Origin: Zoogloea sp.
GTDB lineage: Bacteria; Pseudomonadota; Gammaproteobacteria; Burkholderiales; Rhodocyclaceae
NCBI RefSeq assembly: GCF_028689785.1
Contig: NZ_JAQVCN010000018.1
Span: 1 to 64,000 of the forward strand
Direction of reading: 5' to 3'
DNA: 64,000 nucleotides
The position numbers were made by a program, and so were the translations under genes. The notes beneath the pieces are model-generated. The model was not told the DNA's origin and did not search any database. It worked only from the letters and a program-made list of their open reading frames with translations. Shown piece after piece: positions 1 through 10,110 of the stretch. Each line of letters starts with the position of its first letter. Within the stretch, counting starts at the first letter, position 1.

Positions 1-118
1 GGTTTTAGGATCGATCAAGCGGCGAAGTTTGCTGGGAAAACTGCTCGAAAGACGGTGCTCGCCAAGCACGATGGAAATCCCAAATGCCTTGCGCACCGGC
101 CACCGCGTCAGCGGTTTA

Positions 119-125
119 GTTCAAC
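119..125 (-). other. possible attI core recombination triplet
   Basis: Read on the minus strand this heptamer is GTTGAAC, which fits the integron core-site consensus GTTRRRY. It lies 113 bases upstream of the integrase start, where attI is expected, and its orientation would place cassettes to the left of the window. A heptamer this degenerate occurs by chance, and no second integrase-binding site was identified, so this is only a candidate. The rest of bases 1-199 shows no recognisable gene. Confidence 0.25.
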
Positions 126-199
126 GTGAAGTAGACGACAAATGTCGCCTCTGGCGTCTTACACGACTGTCGCATAAGCCGCCAAGATGTGCTAAGTTG

Positions 200-215
200 C
201 TGTATATAAATACAG
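200..215 (+). promoter_or_regulatory. LexA (SOS) box upstream of intI
   Basis: The 16-mer CTGTATATAAATACAG is a CTGT-N8-ACAG palindrome, one base from the ideal E. coli LexA operator. It overlaps a TATAAA that could be the -10 of the integrase promoter and ends 23 bases before the integrase ATG. LexA control of integron integrases is established in other bacteria; here it is inferred from the site. Confidence 0.88.
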
Positions 216-238
216 TAATCAAGGAGTTTTGCGTCATC

Positions 239-1234
239 ATGTCGTCTACCCTTCTTGCGGCTCCCCCCTCGTCGCCCCGCTTGTTGGATCAGGTTCGGGA
301 GCGGATCAGGGTCAAGCATTACAGCCTGAGAACCGAGCAGGCTTATGTGGGATGGATTAAACGCTACATCTTCTTTCATGACAAGCGGCATCCGCGGGAC
401 ATGGGAAAGGTGGAGGTGGAGGCGTTTCTGGGCGTGCTGGCAGTAGAGCGCAACGTGAGCGCGGCCACGCAAACCCAGGCTCTGTCGGCGCTGCTCTTTC
501 TGTATCGGGATGTGTTGGGTATCGAGTTGCCCTGGCTGGATGATCTGGTGCGTGCGAAGAAACCCAAGCGCTTGCCCTCGGTGTTGACCCGCTCCGAAGT
601 GTCGGCCCTGCTGGGTGCGATGGATGATCCGGACGTCGTACTTCCTGCACGGCTGCTGTATGGCGGTGGGCTGCGGCTTCTGGAATGCCTGCGTTTGCGG
701 GTGAAGGATGTGGACGTGTCGCGGAGGGAGATTCTGGTGCGCGATGGCAAGGGGCAGAAGGACAGGGTCACGATGCTGCCGGAAAGCCTGGTGCCGCAGA
801 TGCAGGTGCAGATGGAAACGGTCAGACAACTGCATGCCAGGGATCTGGCAAACGGGCATGGGGAGGTGTGGTTGCCTGATGCACTGTCAGTCAAATATCC
901 GGGCGCGGCCAGGGCGCTGGGTTGGCAGTACATGTTTCCGGCGGCGGGGTTTTCGAGTGACCCGCGGAATGGAGCGGTGCGCCGCCATCATCTGGATGAG
1001 CGGCGGGTTCAGCGGGCGGTCAGGAAGGCGGCAGAAGTCGCCGGCATCGTCAAAATGGTGTCGCCGCACACGTTTCGTCACTCATTCGCCACGCATCTGC
1101 TGGAGTCGGGCTACGACATCCGCACGGTGCAGGAGCTGTTGGGGCACGCCGACGTGAAGACCACCATGATCTACACCCATGTGCTCAATCGCGGTGGGCG
1201 CGGGGTGGTGAGTCCGCTCGATGCGGTGCGGTGA
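239..1234 (+). CDS. intI: integron integrase (tyrosine recombinase)
   Basis: This 331-residue site-specific recombinase captures and shuffles gene cassettes at attI and attC sites. With the start at 239 the catalytic residues fall at R146, H277, R280, H303 and Y312, the same numbering as IntI1. That supports this start over an in-frame ATG 210 bases upstream, which would precede the LexA box. A SAM-like N-terminal domain covers about residues 15-105. The region before H277 contains the extra segment typical of IntI rather than XerC/D (RRHHLDE near 249-255). AAGGAG lies at 221-226. No cassette or attC site is visible to its right; the array would lie to the left. The gene appears intact. Confidence 0.95.
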   Translation: MSSTLLAAPPSSPRLLDQVRERIRVKHYSLRTEQAYVGWIKRYIFFHDKRHPRDMGKVEVEAFLGVLAVERNVSAATQTQALSALLFLYRDVLGIELPWLDDLVRAKKPKRLPSVLTRSEVSALLGAMDDPDVVLPARLLYGGGLRLLECLRLRVKDVDVSRREILVRDGKGQKDRVTMLPESLVPQMQVQMETVRQLHARDLANGHGEVWLPDALSVKYPGAARALGWQYMFPAAGFSSDPRNGAVRRHHLDERRVQRAVRKAAEVAGIVKMVSPHTFRHSFATHLLESGYDIRTVQELLGHADVKTTMIYTHVLNRGGRGVVSPLDAVR

Positions 1235-1276
1235 GTGTGTTGGCGGGGGCTTTGGTGTGGTGCAGCTGGGCGGGCG

Positions 1277-1345
1277 TGGGCGAATGAATTCGCCCCTACA
1301 AAGGCATCAGATCGTGTGGGCGTTGTAGGGGGAGCATTCGCCCGC
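1277..1345. repeat. REPIN-like inverted repeat, copy 1
   Basis: Two palindromic cores face each other. The left arm contains GGGCGAATGAATTCGCCC followed by CTACAA; the right arm contains TTGTAG followed by an imperfect core ending CATTCGCCCG. A half copy, GTCGAATGACTTCGAC, lies nearby at 1385-1400. Related elements occur at 3094-3180 and 5804-5871. All are intergenic, as in REP/REPIN families mobilised by RAYT transposases; no RAYT gene is in this window. Confidence 0.7.
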
Positions 1346-1384
1346 CGGGCCTGATTGGGGCTTGGCTGGGCAGTGTACGGGGAG

Positions 1385-1400
1385 GTCGAATGACTTCGAC
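1385..1400. repeat. single REP-like palindrome (half element)
   Basis: GTCGAATGACTTCGAC is a one-arm relative of the paired repeats at 3094-3180 and 5804-5871. It differs by one base from the core GTCGAATGAATTCGAC. It sits just beyond the prfC terminator. Confidence 0.6.
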
Positions 1401-1405
1401 CCCGC

Positions 1406-1434
1406 CAAAAGAAAACCCCCGATTCGCCGGGGGT
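1406..1434 (-). terminator. Rho-independent terminator of prfC
   Basis: Read on the minus strand, a stem ACCCCC/GGGGGT with an 8-base loop is followed by TTTTCTTTT. It begins seven bases after the prfC stop codon. Confidence 0.7.
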
Positions 1435-1440
1435 CTGGGC

Positions 1441-3012
<1,572 letters not shown>

Positions 3013-3042
3013 GATGCGCTGCGGAATGCTGAAAAGCCCGCG

Positions 3043-3048
3043 ATTATA
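3043..3048 (-). promoter_or_regulatory. -10 box of prfC promoter
   Basis: A perfect TATAAT on the minus strand, about 31 bases upstream of the prfC ATG at 3012. No convincing -35 hexamer is visible 16-18 bases upstream, so the promoter may be weak or activator-dependent. Confidence 0.5.
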
Positions 3049-3093
3049 CAAGGCCTTGCGTGATCTCCCCAGCCTGTCGCGGCGAGGGGGGCT

Positions 3094-3180
3094 GTGGGGT
3101 CGAATTCATTCGACCGCGGACTTCCGGTGATCGGCTTGCCTGTGGCTCAAGCTACGGAGGTCGAATGAATTCGACCCCAC
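3094..3180. repeat. REPIN-like inverted repeat, copy 2
   Basis: The left arm (3094-3115) is GTGGGG followed by TCGAATTCATTCGACC. The right arm (3159-3180) is its exact reverse complement. Each arm contains the palindrome GTCGAAT-NN-ATTCGAC. The 43-base spacer is unrelated to that of copy 3. The element lies between the divergently placed prfC promoter and the stop codon of the GNAT gene. Confidence 0.8.
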
Positions 3181-3223
3181 GGGAGCCGTCGCGCTGGCGG
3201 TCAGATGACGTGGAACGCGGCTT

Positions 3224-3568
3224 TCAGAACTCCATCAGCATCAGCCGCCGTCCGCCAGCCTCCCGTTTGCCCATCAGGCGGAAGCCGAGGCGGGCGAAGC
3301 GGCGGCTGCGAGCGGTGGATACCAGCAGTCGGCCGCTGGGGTAGTTCTCCATCACCCAGGCGATGCGTGTGGCGATAAGGCTGCGGGCGATGCCTTGGCC
3401 GCGGGCATGCTCGGCGACGGCCGACAGGTAAAGGATGTGGGTGTCGCTGGCCCAATCGGCGGCCTTGATGCCGCCCACGCCCACCACTTCGCCGTGCTGG
3501 CGGCAGATGAAGAAGTGCCGATAGAAGGGCGGTGCTGCCGTCTGCAGCTGTTCGAGAATGCGCGTCAT
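3224..3568 (-). CDS. GNAT family N-acetyltransferase, 5' end unresolved
   Basis: The protein transfers an acetyl group from acetyl-CoA to an unknown amine. The GNAT acetyl-CoA loop is visible as ARGQGIARSL near residues 55-64, followed by a typical C-terminal strand (FARLGFRLMGKREAG). The first ATG (3568) gives only 114 residues and cuts off the start of the fold. The same frame stays open upstream to a TAG at 3729-3731 and encodes plausible GNAT sequence (HISPLEATDSATREAAAHIL), but contains no ATG, GTG or TTG. A CTG at 3662-3664, preceded by AAGGGC, would give 146 residues, normal for the family. Either this rare start is used or the original start was lost by mutation. Confidence 0.75.
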   Translation of the reverse strand: MTRILEQLQTAAPPFYRHFFICRQHGEVVGVGGIKAADWASDTHILYLSAVAEHARGQGIARSLIATRIAWVMENYPSGRLLVSTARSRRFARLGFRLMGKREAGGRRLMLMEF

Positions 3569-3784
3569 GCCGTAGCGCTCGGGGTCGGCGAAGGCGCTTA
3601 GCAGGATGTGGGCCGCCGCCTCACGTGTTGCGGAGTCGGTGGCCTCCAGGGGGCTGATGTGCAGTTCGCCCTTGGGCGCGGCGGTGTCGATAGCGATCTC
3701 CTTGCCTGCCGGGTGGCCGGGCTGGACGCTATTGAAGCTGCACGATGTTGCAGCCGTGTTGCGGTGCGCTCGGTGGGCAGGCGC

Positions 3785-4282
3785 TCAGGGCACGACGAAG
3801 AAGCGATACTTGCGGGGGAGGTTGCTGCGCAGCTGGATGGGGCCGGTGCGGGTGCGGCCGGCGGCGCCGGGTTCGCGGGTATAGACCTTGACGTGGGCCG
3901 AGGGCTCGGTGAGCAAGCTGTCGGCATCGCAGCGGATCACGCCGCCTTCCGTTTGCCGGTTGATGCACTGGGACAGCCAGGCCGGGCCGGTGAGGGGCGG
4001 CTCGGGCGGTGCTTCCTCGACAATGATTTCGGGGCCCTTGGTGGCGGCGGGTTTGTCCGTCTTGGCAGGGGCCTTGTCGGGAGCTTTGTCGGGGCGGGAC
4101 GGGGCCTTGGGCCGGGGGGGAGCGGGGCGGGTGGCGCTGCCCGATGTGGCGTCGTCCCGGCTGCTGCCGGTGGCTGCGGGGTTGGCGTCCGGTGTGGTGG
4201 TGACGGGCGCGGTGGAGCAGGCCCCGAGGATGCAGGTCGTCAGGGCGGCGGCGAGAGAGAGGCGGAAAGCGCTTGAAGTCAT
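3785..4282 (-). CDS. putative lipoprotein with Ala/Pro/Lys-rich linker
   Basis: This 165-residue protein begins with a lipoprotein signal peptide; the lipobox ILGAC places the lipidated cysteine at residue 22. Residues about 28-90 are low-complexity, rich in Pro, Ala, Lys and Asp (repeats such as DKAPDKAPAK), a flexible linker typical of envelope proteins. The C-terminal 70 residues look folded and contain two cysteines (SQCINR and IRCDAD). I do not recognise the family. It lies between a GNAT gene and pqqE on the same strand with no sign of being part of the pqq operon. Confidence 0.7.
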   Translation of the reverse strand: MTSSAFRLSLAAALTTCILGACSTAPVTTTPDANPAATGSSRDDATSGSATRPAPPRPKAPSRPDKAPDKAPAKTDKPAATKGPEIIVEEAPPEPPLTGPAWLSQCINRQTEGGVIRCDADSLLTEPSAHVKVYTREPGAAGRTRTGPIQLRSNLPRKYRFFVVP

Positions 4283-4379
4283 GGGTCGCAGGCTTGGCAG
4301 CGCGCGATCTTAGCATGCCCGGCTGTCTCCCCTGGAGCGATACAAGTGCGGGCGGGAGGCTGGCGGCCCGGCGCCGGCT

Positions 4380-5522
4380 TCAGAAGGGGCGGGCCAGACG
4401 GGCGGAATTCTTTGGATCGCGGAACACCAGGGGGCGCACCGTGCCGGGCTTTTCCGCGTCGGCCAGGGCGGTTTCGATGAGGCGGTGGTTGGGGGATTTG
4501 GGGCACACCGGGTCGGTGGCGTCGGCTTGGCCGGTGAGCATGAAGGCCTGGCAGCGGCAGCCGCCGTGGTCCTTGTCCTTGTCTTCGCAGCTCTGGCAGG
4601 GCTCGGGCAGCCAGGCGGTACCCCGGAAGCGGTTGAAGAGGGGCGAGTCGTGCCAGATCCAGTCGATGCCGTGATCGCGCACATTGGGAAACGTCAGCCC
4701 CGGCAGCATGCGGGCGGTGTGGCAGGGCAGGGCAAGGCCGTCGGGGGTGACGGAGAGAAAGACTTCACCCCAACCGTTCATGCATTTCTTGGGTTTCTTC
4801 GTCTGGTAGTCGGGGGTAACGAAGAGGATGCGCATTTTCTTGCCCAGGCGGGCTTTCCAGCGCTCGGTCACGGCTTCGGCCTCGGCCAGCTGGGCGGCGG
4901 TGGGCATCAGGGCTTCCCGGTTGAGGAAGGCCCAGCCATGGTACTGGGTGTTGGCCAGCTCCAGGTATTCGGCGCCGATCTCCACGGCCATCTCGATGAT
5001 GCGGTCAAGGTGGTCGATGTTGGTCCGGTGCAGCACGCAGTTGATCACCGTGGGGTAGCCGGCGGCCTTGGTCATGGCGGCTACCTTGCGTTTCAGGTCA
5101 AAGGTGCGGGTGTTGGTGATGAGGTCGTTGGCCTCGCGGGTGGCGTCCTGGAAGGAGAGCTGGATGTGGTCCAGGCCGGCGTCCTTCAGAGCGGCGAGGC
5201 GGGCTTCGGTGAGGCCCACGCCGGAAGTGATGAGGTTGGTGTAGAAGCCAAGCTGACGGGCTTCGCGGACGAGGATCTCGATGTCGTCCCGGACCAGTGG
5301 CTCGCCGCCGGAGATGCCGAACTGGGCGGCGCCCAGGGCGCGGGCCTCGCGGATCACCTTGAGCCAGTCGTCGGTGGACAGCTCGGGCCCGGCCTGGGCG
5401 AAGTCCACCGGGTTGTAGCAGAAGGCGCAGTGCAGGGGGCAGCGGTAGGTGACCTCGGCCAGCAGCCACAGGGGGCCGGGGCGGCGCTGCAGGGCGGCGG
5501 GCGGAACGAGCAGGGTGTCCAT
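4380..5522 (-). CDS. pqqE: PqqA peptide cyclase (radical SAM/SPASM)
   Basis: PqqE forms the carbon-carbon bond between a Glu and a Tyr of PqqA, the first step in making pyrroloquinoline quinone. The 380-residue protein has the radical SAM cluster motif C28-x3-C32-x2-C35 (CPLHCAFC). A SPASM-type C-terminal cysteine set follows (KKCMNGWGE, LPCHTARM, PCQSCEDKDKDHGGCRC, DPVCPKS). The start overlaps the pqqD stop by one base (TGATG), so the two are translationally coupled. It is the last pqq gene here; no pqqF is in the window. Confidence 0.96.
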   Translation of the reverse strand: MDTLLVPPAALQRRPGPLWLLAEVTYRCPLHCAFCYNPVDFAQAGPELSTDDWLKVIREARALGAAQFGISGGEPLVRDDIEILVREARQLGFYTNLITSGVGLTEARLAALKDAGLDHIQLSFQDATREANDLITNTRTFDLKRKVAAMTKAAGYPTVINCVLHRTNIDHLDRIIEMAVEIGAEYLELANTQYHGWAFLNREALMPTAAQLAEAEAVTERWKARLGKKMRILFVTPDYQTKKPKKCMNGWGEVFLSVTPDGLALPCHTARMLPGLTFPNVRDHGIDWIWHDSPLFNRFRGTAWLPEPCQSCEDKDKDHGGCRCQAFMLTGQADATDPVCPKSPNHRLIETALADAEKPGTVRPLVFRDPKNSARLARPF

Positions 5523-5797
5523 CAGTCGGTGTTCCAGGTGATCCAGTTCTGGGCGTCGGCCATCTCAAGGAAGGCCTCGACTTCGGCGGCCAGCCCACTG
5601 GCGTTGAAGGCGGCCTCCAGGTCGGCGACGATCTGCGGCACCGTGCGTGCGCCATCACAGCGCTTGAGAATCTCCCCCGCGCTCTGGTTGAGCTTGACCA
5701 TGCCCTCGGGGTAGAGCAGCACATGGGCCTGCTGGGCGGGCTCCCATTGAAAGCGGAACAGGCGGTTGATGGCGGGGCGGGCGGAGTCGGCAGTCAT
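5522..5797 (-). CDS. pqqD: PQQ biosynthesis peptide chaperone
   Basis: PqqD binds the PqqA precursor peptide and presents it to PqqE. The 91-residue product has the family features: [19 protein letters not shown] at residues 15-33, [15 protein letters not shown] in the middle, and an acidic C-terminal helix. It overlaps pqqE by one base. The 84-base gap to pqqC upstream is unusual for this operon and is filled by a REPIN-like repeat. Confidence 0.95.
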   Translation of the reverse strand: MTADSARPAINRLFRFQWEPAQQAHVLLYPEGMVKLNQSAGEILKRCDGARTVPQIVADLEAAFNASGLAAEVEAFLEMADAQNWITWNTD

Positions 5798-5803
5798 GGC
5801 AGC

Positions 5804-5871
5804 GTGGGGTCGAATTTATTCGACCTCGGAGGTGGATCATCGGAAAAACGGTCGAATGAATTCGACCCCAC
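5804..5871. repeat. REPIN-like inverted repeat, copy 3, inside the pqq operon
   Basis: Left arm 5804-5825 and right arm 5850-5871 are inverted copies of the 22-base unit seen at 3094-3180, with one mismatch (TTTATT for TTCATT). The 24-base spacer differs. The element occupies nearly all of the pqqC-pqqD gap and could fold into one long hairpin in the polycistronic mRNA. Confidence 0.8.
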
Positions 5872-5881
5872 GGGGATGCGA

Positions 5882-6595
5882 TCAGGCGGTCTGTGCCAGC
5901 CCGTACTTGATCATCATCGCGTCGTTCATGGACCACAGGATGTCGAGCTTGAACTTGAGGATGTCCAGGGCGCGTTCCTGCTGGGCGCGGGTGTCGAAAT
6001 AGGCCAGGGTGATGGCCAGCCCCTGTTCCACGTCGCGGCGGGCCTGGGTGACGCGGTTGCGGAAATATTGCAGGCCCTCGGTTTCGATCCACGGGTAATG
6101 CTCGGGCCAGTTGGCCAGACGCTGCTTGTGGATGGTGGGCGCGAAGAGTTCGGTGAGGCTGGAGCACACCGATTCCTGCCAGGGGCGCTGGCGGCAGAAG
6201 TTGAGGTAGGCGTCGCAGGCGAAGCGCACGGCGGGAATCACGTGGCGCTGGTCGACGATCTCTTCGCGGCTGAGGCCGACGGCCTGGCCCAGGCGCAGCC
6301 AGGCCTCGATGCCGCCCTCGTCGTCGCCGTGGCCGTCGTGGTCGAGGATGCGCTGGATCCACTCCCGCCGCACTTCCCGGTCGGGGCAGTTGGACATCAC
6401 CGCCGCGTCCTTCTGGGGAATGATGATCTGGTAGTAGTAGCGGTTGGCCACCCAGCCCTGGATCTGCTCCTGCGTGGCCTTGCCGGTGTTGAGCATGACG
6501 TTGAAGGGGTGGTGGATGTGGTAGGCGCTGCCCTTGTCGCGCAGCTGCGCTTCGAACTCTTCCGGCGTCCAGGGGCGAGGGGAGGTATGGCTCAC
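5882..6595 (-). CDS. pqqC: pyrroloquinoline-quinone synthase
   Basis: PqqC is the cofactor-free oxidase that carries out the final ring closure and eight-electron oxidation giving PQQ. The 237-residue protein matches the family throughout, with YHIHHPFN near residue 25, NRYYYQ near 51, and the His-rich core ([26 protein letters not shown]). Its start overlaps the pqqB stop in an ATGA. The helical, heme-oxygenase-like fold is known for the family. Confidence 0.97.
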   Translation of the reverse strand: MSHTSPRPWTPEEFEAQLRDKGSAYHIHHPFNVMLNTGKATQEQIQGWVANRYYYQIIIPQKDAAVMSNCPDREVRREWIQRILDHDGHGDDEGGIEAWLRLGQAVGLSREEIVDQRHVIPAVRFACDAYLNFCRQRPWQESVCSSLTELFAPTIHKQRLANWPEHYPWIETEGLQYFRNRVTQARRDVEQGLAITLAYFDTRAQQERALDILKFKLDILWSMNDAMMIKYGLAQTA

Positions 6596-7509
6596 AGGTC
6601 GATCTCCATGCCGTCGTAGGCCACCTCGATTCCGGCGGCGGTGAGGGTTGCCCGTTCCGCCGACCGGTCGTCGAGGATGGGGTTGGTGTTGTTGATGTGG
6701 ATGAGGACGCGGCGGATGTGCCGGGGCAAGCGGGCGAGTTGTTCGATCATACCGCCGGGGCCGCTCTGGGCCAGGTGGCCGATGTCGCGGGCACGCTTGG
6801 TGGACAGGCCCATGGAGATCATCTCGTCGTCGGTCCAGAAGGTGCCGTCCACCATCACGCAGTCAGCATTGCGCATGGCGGCAAATACCGCATCGTCCAC
6901 CTCGGCGAGGCCGGGGGCGTAGAACACGCGACGGCGGGTGATCGGGTCGTGAATGCACAGGCCCACGTTGTCGCCCGGCTCCGGCCTTCCCCGGTGGGGC
7001 GAATAAGGCGGGGCGGCCGACAGCAGGGGGAGGGCCTGCCAGTCCAGGCCCTCGCTGCCTTCCGGGTGGAAGGGGGCGCCATGGGCGGGCAGGGGCCGGC
7101 GGTCGATGCCGCAGTAGTGTTCGAGCAGATGCAGGATGGGGTTGCCCCGGGTCAGGTCTTCATGGACCGGGTCGGTGCACCACACGGGCCAGGGGCTGCC
7201 TTTTTCGCGCAGCATGTAGAGGCCGGTGGTGTGGTCGATCTGGGCATCCACCAGCACGATGGATTCGATGCCGCAGCCGCGCAGCCCGCCCGTGGGCCAG
7301 CTGCCCGGAAAGGCCTGGAACTGCTGGAGGATGTCGGGGGAGGCGTTGACCAGGGTCCAGCGGGCGCCGTCGGCGCTCACGGCAATGGATGACTGGGTGC
7401 GAGGCTGAAAGGCGCTGTGGCCTTCACGCACGGCCTTGCAGTTGCGGCAGTTGCAGTTCCACTGGGGAAAGCCACCGCCTGCGGCCGAGCCGAGAACACG
7501 GATTTTCAT
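6592..7509 (-). CDS. pqqB: PQQ biosynthesis protein PqqB (metallo-beta-lactamase fold)
   Basis: PqqB is a non-heme-iron hydroxylase acting on the Glu-Tyr intermediate. The 305-residue protein begins with the characteristic [18 protein letters not shown] and has a Cys-rich site (CNCRNCKAV). Metal-site segments are [17 protein letters not shown] and [11 protein letters not shown]. It overlaps pqqC by four bases and lies 66 bases after pqqA, with a strong hairpin between them. Confidence 0.97.
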   Translation of the reverse strand: MKIRVLGSAAGGGFPQWNCNCRNCKAVREGHSAFQPRTQSSIAVSADGARWTLVNASPDILQQFQAFPGSWPTGGLRGCGIESIVLVDAQIDHTTGLYMLREKGSPWPVWCTDPVHEDLTRGNPILHLLEHYCGIDRRPLPAHGAPFHPEGSEGLDWQALPLLSAAPPYSPHRGRPEPGDNVGLCIHDPITRRRVFYAPGLAEVDDAVFAAMRNADCVMVDGTFWTDDEMISMGLSTKRARDIGHLAQSGPGGMIEQLARLPRHIRRVLIHINNTNPILDDRSAERATLTAAGIEVAYDGMEIDL

Positions 7510-7535
7510 GGGGAGCGGGGAGATGGCGTGGAGGG

Positions 7536-7566
7536 GGTGCCGGCCTCGGGGGGCGAGGCCGGCACC
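7536..7566 (-). promoter_or_regulatory. pqqA-pqqB intercistronic hairpin
   Basis: A perfect 13-bp GC-rich stem (7536-7548 with 7554-7566) closes a five-base loop between pqqA and pqqB. No U-run follows on the minus strand. In other organisms structures at this position let the short pqqA message outnumber the rest; a similar role is inferred here. Confidence 0.65.
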
Positions 7567-7575
7567 GGATGCGGA

Positions 7576-7650
7576 TTACTTGGCCGCGATGTACATAGTG
7601 ATTTCGAAGCCGAAACGCAGGTCGCAAGCTTGGGGGGTGGTCCAGGTCAT
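7576..7650 (-). CDS. pqqA: PQQ precursor peptide PqqA
   Basis: This 24-residue peptide (MTWTTPQACDLRFGF then EITMYIAAK) is the ribosomally made precursor of PQQ. The cross-linked residues are E16 and Y20, in the conserved E-x3-Y spacing. GGAG lies eight bases upstream of the ATG. It is the first gene of pqqABCDE. Confidence 0.96.
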   Translation of the reverse strand: MTWTTPQACDLRFGFEITMYIAAK

Positions 7651-7787
7651 GGTCAGTCTCCAGTATTTGAGTTGGGTTGATCCGGCCAGCGCGATGCATG
7701 ACCGTGGAGCGCAGTGTTGCAAAGGCCGGCATACTCCCGCCTCACGAAAATCATGATTCGCGGTGTGTGCCGCGTCCGCCGATCGCC

Positions 7788-8639
7788 ATGTCCGTCGAAG
7801 CCGGTTTCCATTTGCCCGTGGGAGAGGGGCATTGCCTGTGGGTGCAGACCCTCGGCCAGCCCGGTCACGAGCCGGTGGTGGTGGTGCATGGCGGGCCCGG
7901 CAGTGGCTGCAGCCCGCGCTTTGCCGAGCTCTACGACCTGGCCTGGCAGTACGTGGTGTTGCCCGATCAGCGCGGGGCCGGGCGGTCGACGCCGGCAGGG
8001 GGGCTCGGCGCCAACACCACCACGCACCTCGTTGCCGATCTGGAAGCCCTGCGCCGCCATCTGGGTCTTGCCCGCTGGCGGGTGACTGGCGGATCGTGGG
8101 GGGCGACCCTGGCCATGGCCTACGCGGCGGCCCATCCGCAGGCGGTCATCGATCTGGTGTTGCGCAGTGTGTTTGTTCCGTCGCGAGCGCGGGTGGATGC
8201 CTTCTTTGCGGGCGGGCCTTCCCTGGAGGTGCTGGCGGCGGGCCTCGACCAGCCTAATCCCGCGCGGGCCCGGGCGGCGGCCCTGGCCTGGTGGCAGCAT
8301 GAGGCGGCCATGAGCGGGGCCTCGATCCCGGCCCCGCCCGACACATCGGCCCTTGAGCGCCTGGTGCTCAAGTACCGGCTCCAGGCCCACTACCTGCTGG
8401 CCGACTGCTTTCTGGGCGAGGCCGGCTTTGACGCGGCCTGTGCCCGCCTGGCCGATCAGGCCCTGCCTGTCACTCTGATCCACGGCCGTGATGACCGGGT
8501 GTGTCCGCCAGAGAATGCCTTGTGGGTGCATGCCCGCTTGCCCGGCAGCCGTCTGGTGTGGGTGGAAGGCTGCGGGCACGACCCCTTTCACACCGCCATG
8601 CAGGCTGCCTGGCGGGCGGCTCTGCAGCCCCGACCATGA
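7788..8639 (+). CDS. pip: proline iminopeptidase-like alpha/beta hydrolase (S33)
   Basis: The enzyme removes N-terminal proline from peptides. The 283-residue protein has the S33 oxyanion motif HGGPGSG near residue 35, the nucleophile elbow GGSWGA (Ser near residue 105), the acid in HGRDDR and the catalytic His in GCGHD near residue 264. The start at 7788 is chosen over ATGs further upstream because homologous sequence begins there. It is divergent from pqqA and runs four bases ahead of the next gene, so the two are probably co-transcribed. Confidence 0.85.
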   Translation: MSVEAGFHLPVGEGHCLWVQTLGQPGHEPVVVVHGGPGSGCSPRFAELYDLAWQYVVLPDQRGAGRSTPAGGLGANTTTHLVADLEALRRHLGLARWRVTGGSWGATLAMAYAAAHPQAVIDLVLRSVFVPSRARVDAFFAGGPSLEVLAAGLDQPNPARARAAALAWWQHEAAMSGASIPAPPDTSALERLVLKYRLQAHYLLADCFLGEAGFDAACARLADQALPVTLIHGRDDRVCPPENALWVHARLPGSRLVWVEGCGHDPFHTAMQAAWRAALQPRP

Positions 8640-8643
8640 CACC

Positions 8644-9990
8644 ATGCCCCGACACCTGCTTTACCTGATCGTCTTCATCGAGGGTTTTTGCTCTCTTGGG
8701 GCCGAGGTCATCGCCCTTCGCCGGCTGGTGCCCCATGTGGGTAGCGCCATCGTCATCACCGCACCCACCATCGGCCTGTTTCTGCTGGCCCTGGCACTGG
8801 GCTATGCCTCGGGGGCCAGGGTGAGTGAGCGCTTCACCACCGTGGTGGCGCGCAATTTTCTGCTGTCGGCCCTGCTGGTAGGCCTGGGCCTGGCCCGGGT
8901 GACGGTGGATGGCCTGTTTGCCCACCTGCAGCCGGTGGGGGTGGCCTATCTGCTGTTCATCGGCGGGGTGCTGTGCCCGGTGGCCTGGCTGCTCGGGCAG
9001 ACCGTGCCGGTGCTCACCAACCTGATGAAGCACATGCGCACCGGCGAGGCCAGCGGCTACGCCCTGTACTGGTCCACCCTCGGCTCCTTCCTGGGGTCGG
9101 TGAGCCTGTCGCTGCTGGTGATGCAGTGGCTGGGAGTGTCTGTGGCGGTGCTGGTGTGTGCCCTGCTGCTGGCGGTGGGCAGCCTGCAGCTGGCCGAAGC
9201 GGGGTGGCGACGCTGGGGCTTGGCCATGAGCACCGGGCTGGCGGCCACAGCCATCAACCTGTTTCCGCCTACGGCGGTGCTGGATACCGCCTACGCCGAT
9301 TATGCCGTGGAGGGGGTGAGTCTGGCGGACCACACCGATCCCCGCGCCTTCTTCGTCAACAACTCCCTGGCATCCCTGGTGGACGACAGCGCGCCGCCGC
9401 GCTACGCCCGCTACGTGCAGCACCTGCGCAAACTGCTGCTGGAGGATCTGGCCTTCGAAGGGCGCTCGGTGCTGGTGCTGGGGGCCGGCGGCTTCACCCT
9501 GTCCCACCAGGAGCCCACCAACCGCTACACCTATGTGGACATCGACCCGAAGATCCGCGAGATCGCCGAGACGCGCTTCCTCAGGGCGCCGATCCGCGGC
9601 GAATTTGTGGTGGATGATGCCCGGCGCTACGTGCGCGCCACGGCCGAGCGTTACGACGCGGTGGTGGTGGATGTGTTCAGTAGCCATACCTCCATCCCCG
9701 GCCACCTGGTGACCCGGGAGTTCTGGCAGGACGCCCGCCGGGCCCTGGTGCCGGAGGGGGTGCTGGTGGCCAACCTGATTCTCGACGGCAAGCTCGAAAC
9801 GCCCTATGCCCGCAACCTGCTGGCAACCATCGAGAGCGTGTTCGGGCGCTGTGGTGTGGACGTGCTGCACCGGGGCCGGCCCCTCTCCAATGTGATCGTG
9901 AGTTGCTACGCCAGCAGCCGGCGGGGCGAAATCACTCTCTATTCCGATGAGCGCAACGGGGCCGATATGGACCTGGCACGCTCCCGATGA
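8644..9990 (+). CDS. membrane-bound spermidine synthase-like protein
   Basis: The 448-residue protein has an N-terminal membrane half (about residues 1-205, six or more hydrophobic segments such as LYLIVFIEGFCSLGAE and GLFLLALALGYASGA). A C-terminal class I methyltransferase-like domain follows, with VLVLGAGGFTL near residue 276, YVDIDPKI near 300 and DAVVVDVFSS near 340. This is the architecture of bacterial proteins annotated as spermidine synthase-like; whether it makes a polyamine is unknown. Its start is four bases after the iminopeptidase stop. The shadow frame upstream was not included because it duplicates the iminopeptidase. Confidence 0.85.
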   Translation: MPRHLLYLIVFIEGFCSLGAEVIALRRLVPHVGSAIVITAPTIGLFLLALALGYASGARVSERFTTVVARNFLLSALLVGLGLARVTVDGLFAHLQPVGVAYLLFIGGVLCPVAWLLGQTVPVLTNLMKHMRTGEASGYALYWSTLGSFLGSVSLSLLVMQWLGVSVAVLVCALLLAVGSLQLAEAGWRRWGLAMSTGLAATAINLFPPTAVLDTAYADYAVEGVSLADHTDPRAFFVNNSLASLVDDSAPPRYARYVQHLRKLLLEDLAFEGRSVLVLGAGGFTLSHQEPTNRYTYVDIDPKIREIAETRFLRAPIRGEFVVDDARRYVRATAERYDAVVVDVFSSHTSIPGHLVTREFWQDARRALVPEGVLVANLILDGKLETPYARNLLATIESVFGRCGVDVLHRGRPLSNVIVSCYASSRRGEITLYSDERNGADMDLARSR

Positions 9991-10110
9991 GCAGCGATTC
10001 TGGGTAATTGATTCGGGTCAATGAGGCGGTGGGGCAGGGCGGCATACGATCCGCTCCACAACCCGCTGGACGGGTTTTCCGATACCCAACATTCAATTAA
10101 AGAGAGCCCC

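Noticed and set aside
29-238. 70-codon N-terminal extension of the integrase
   Set aside because: It would start upstream of the LexA box and promoter, and the numbering of catalytic residues matches IntI1 only with the start at 239.
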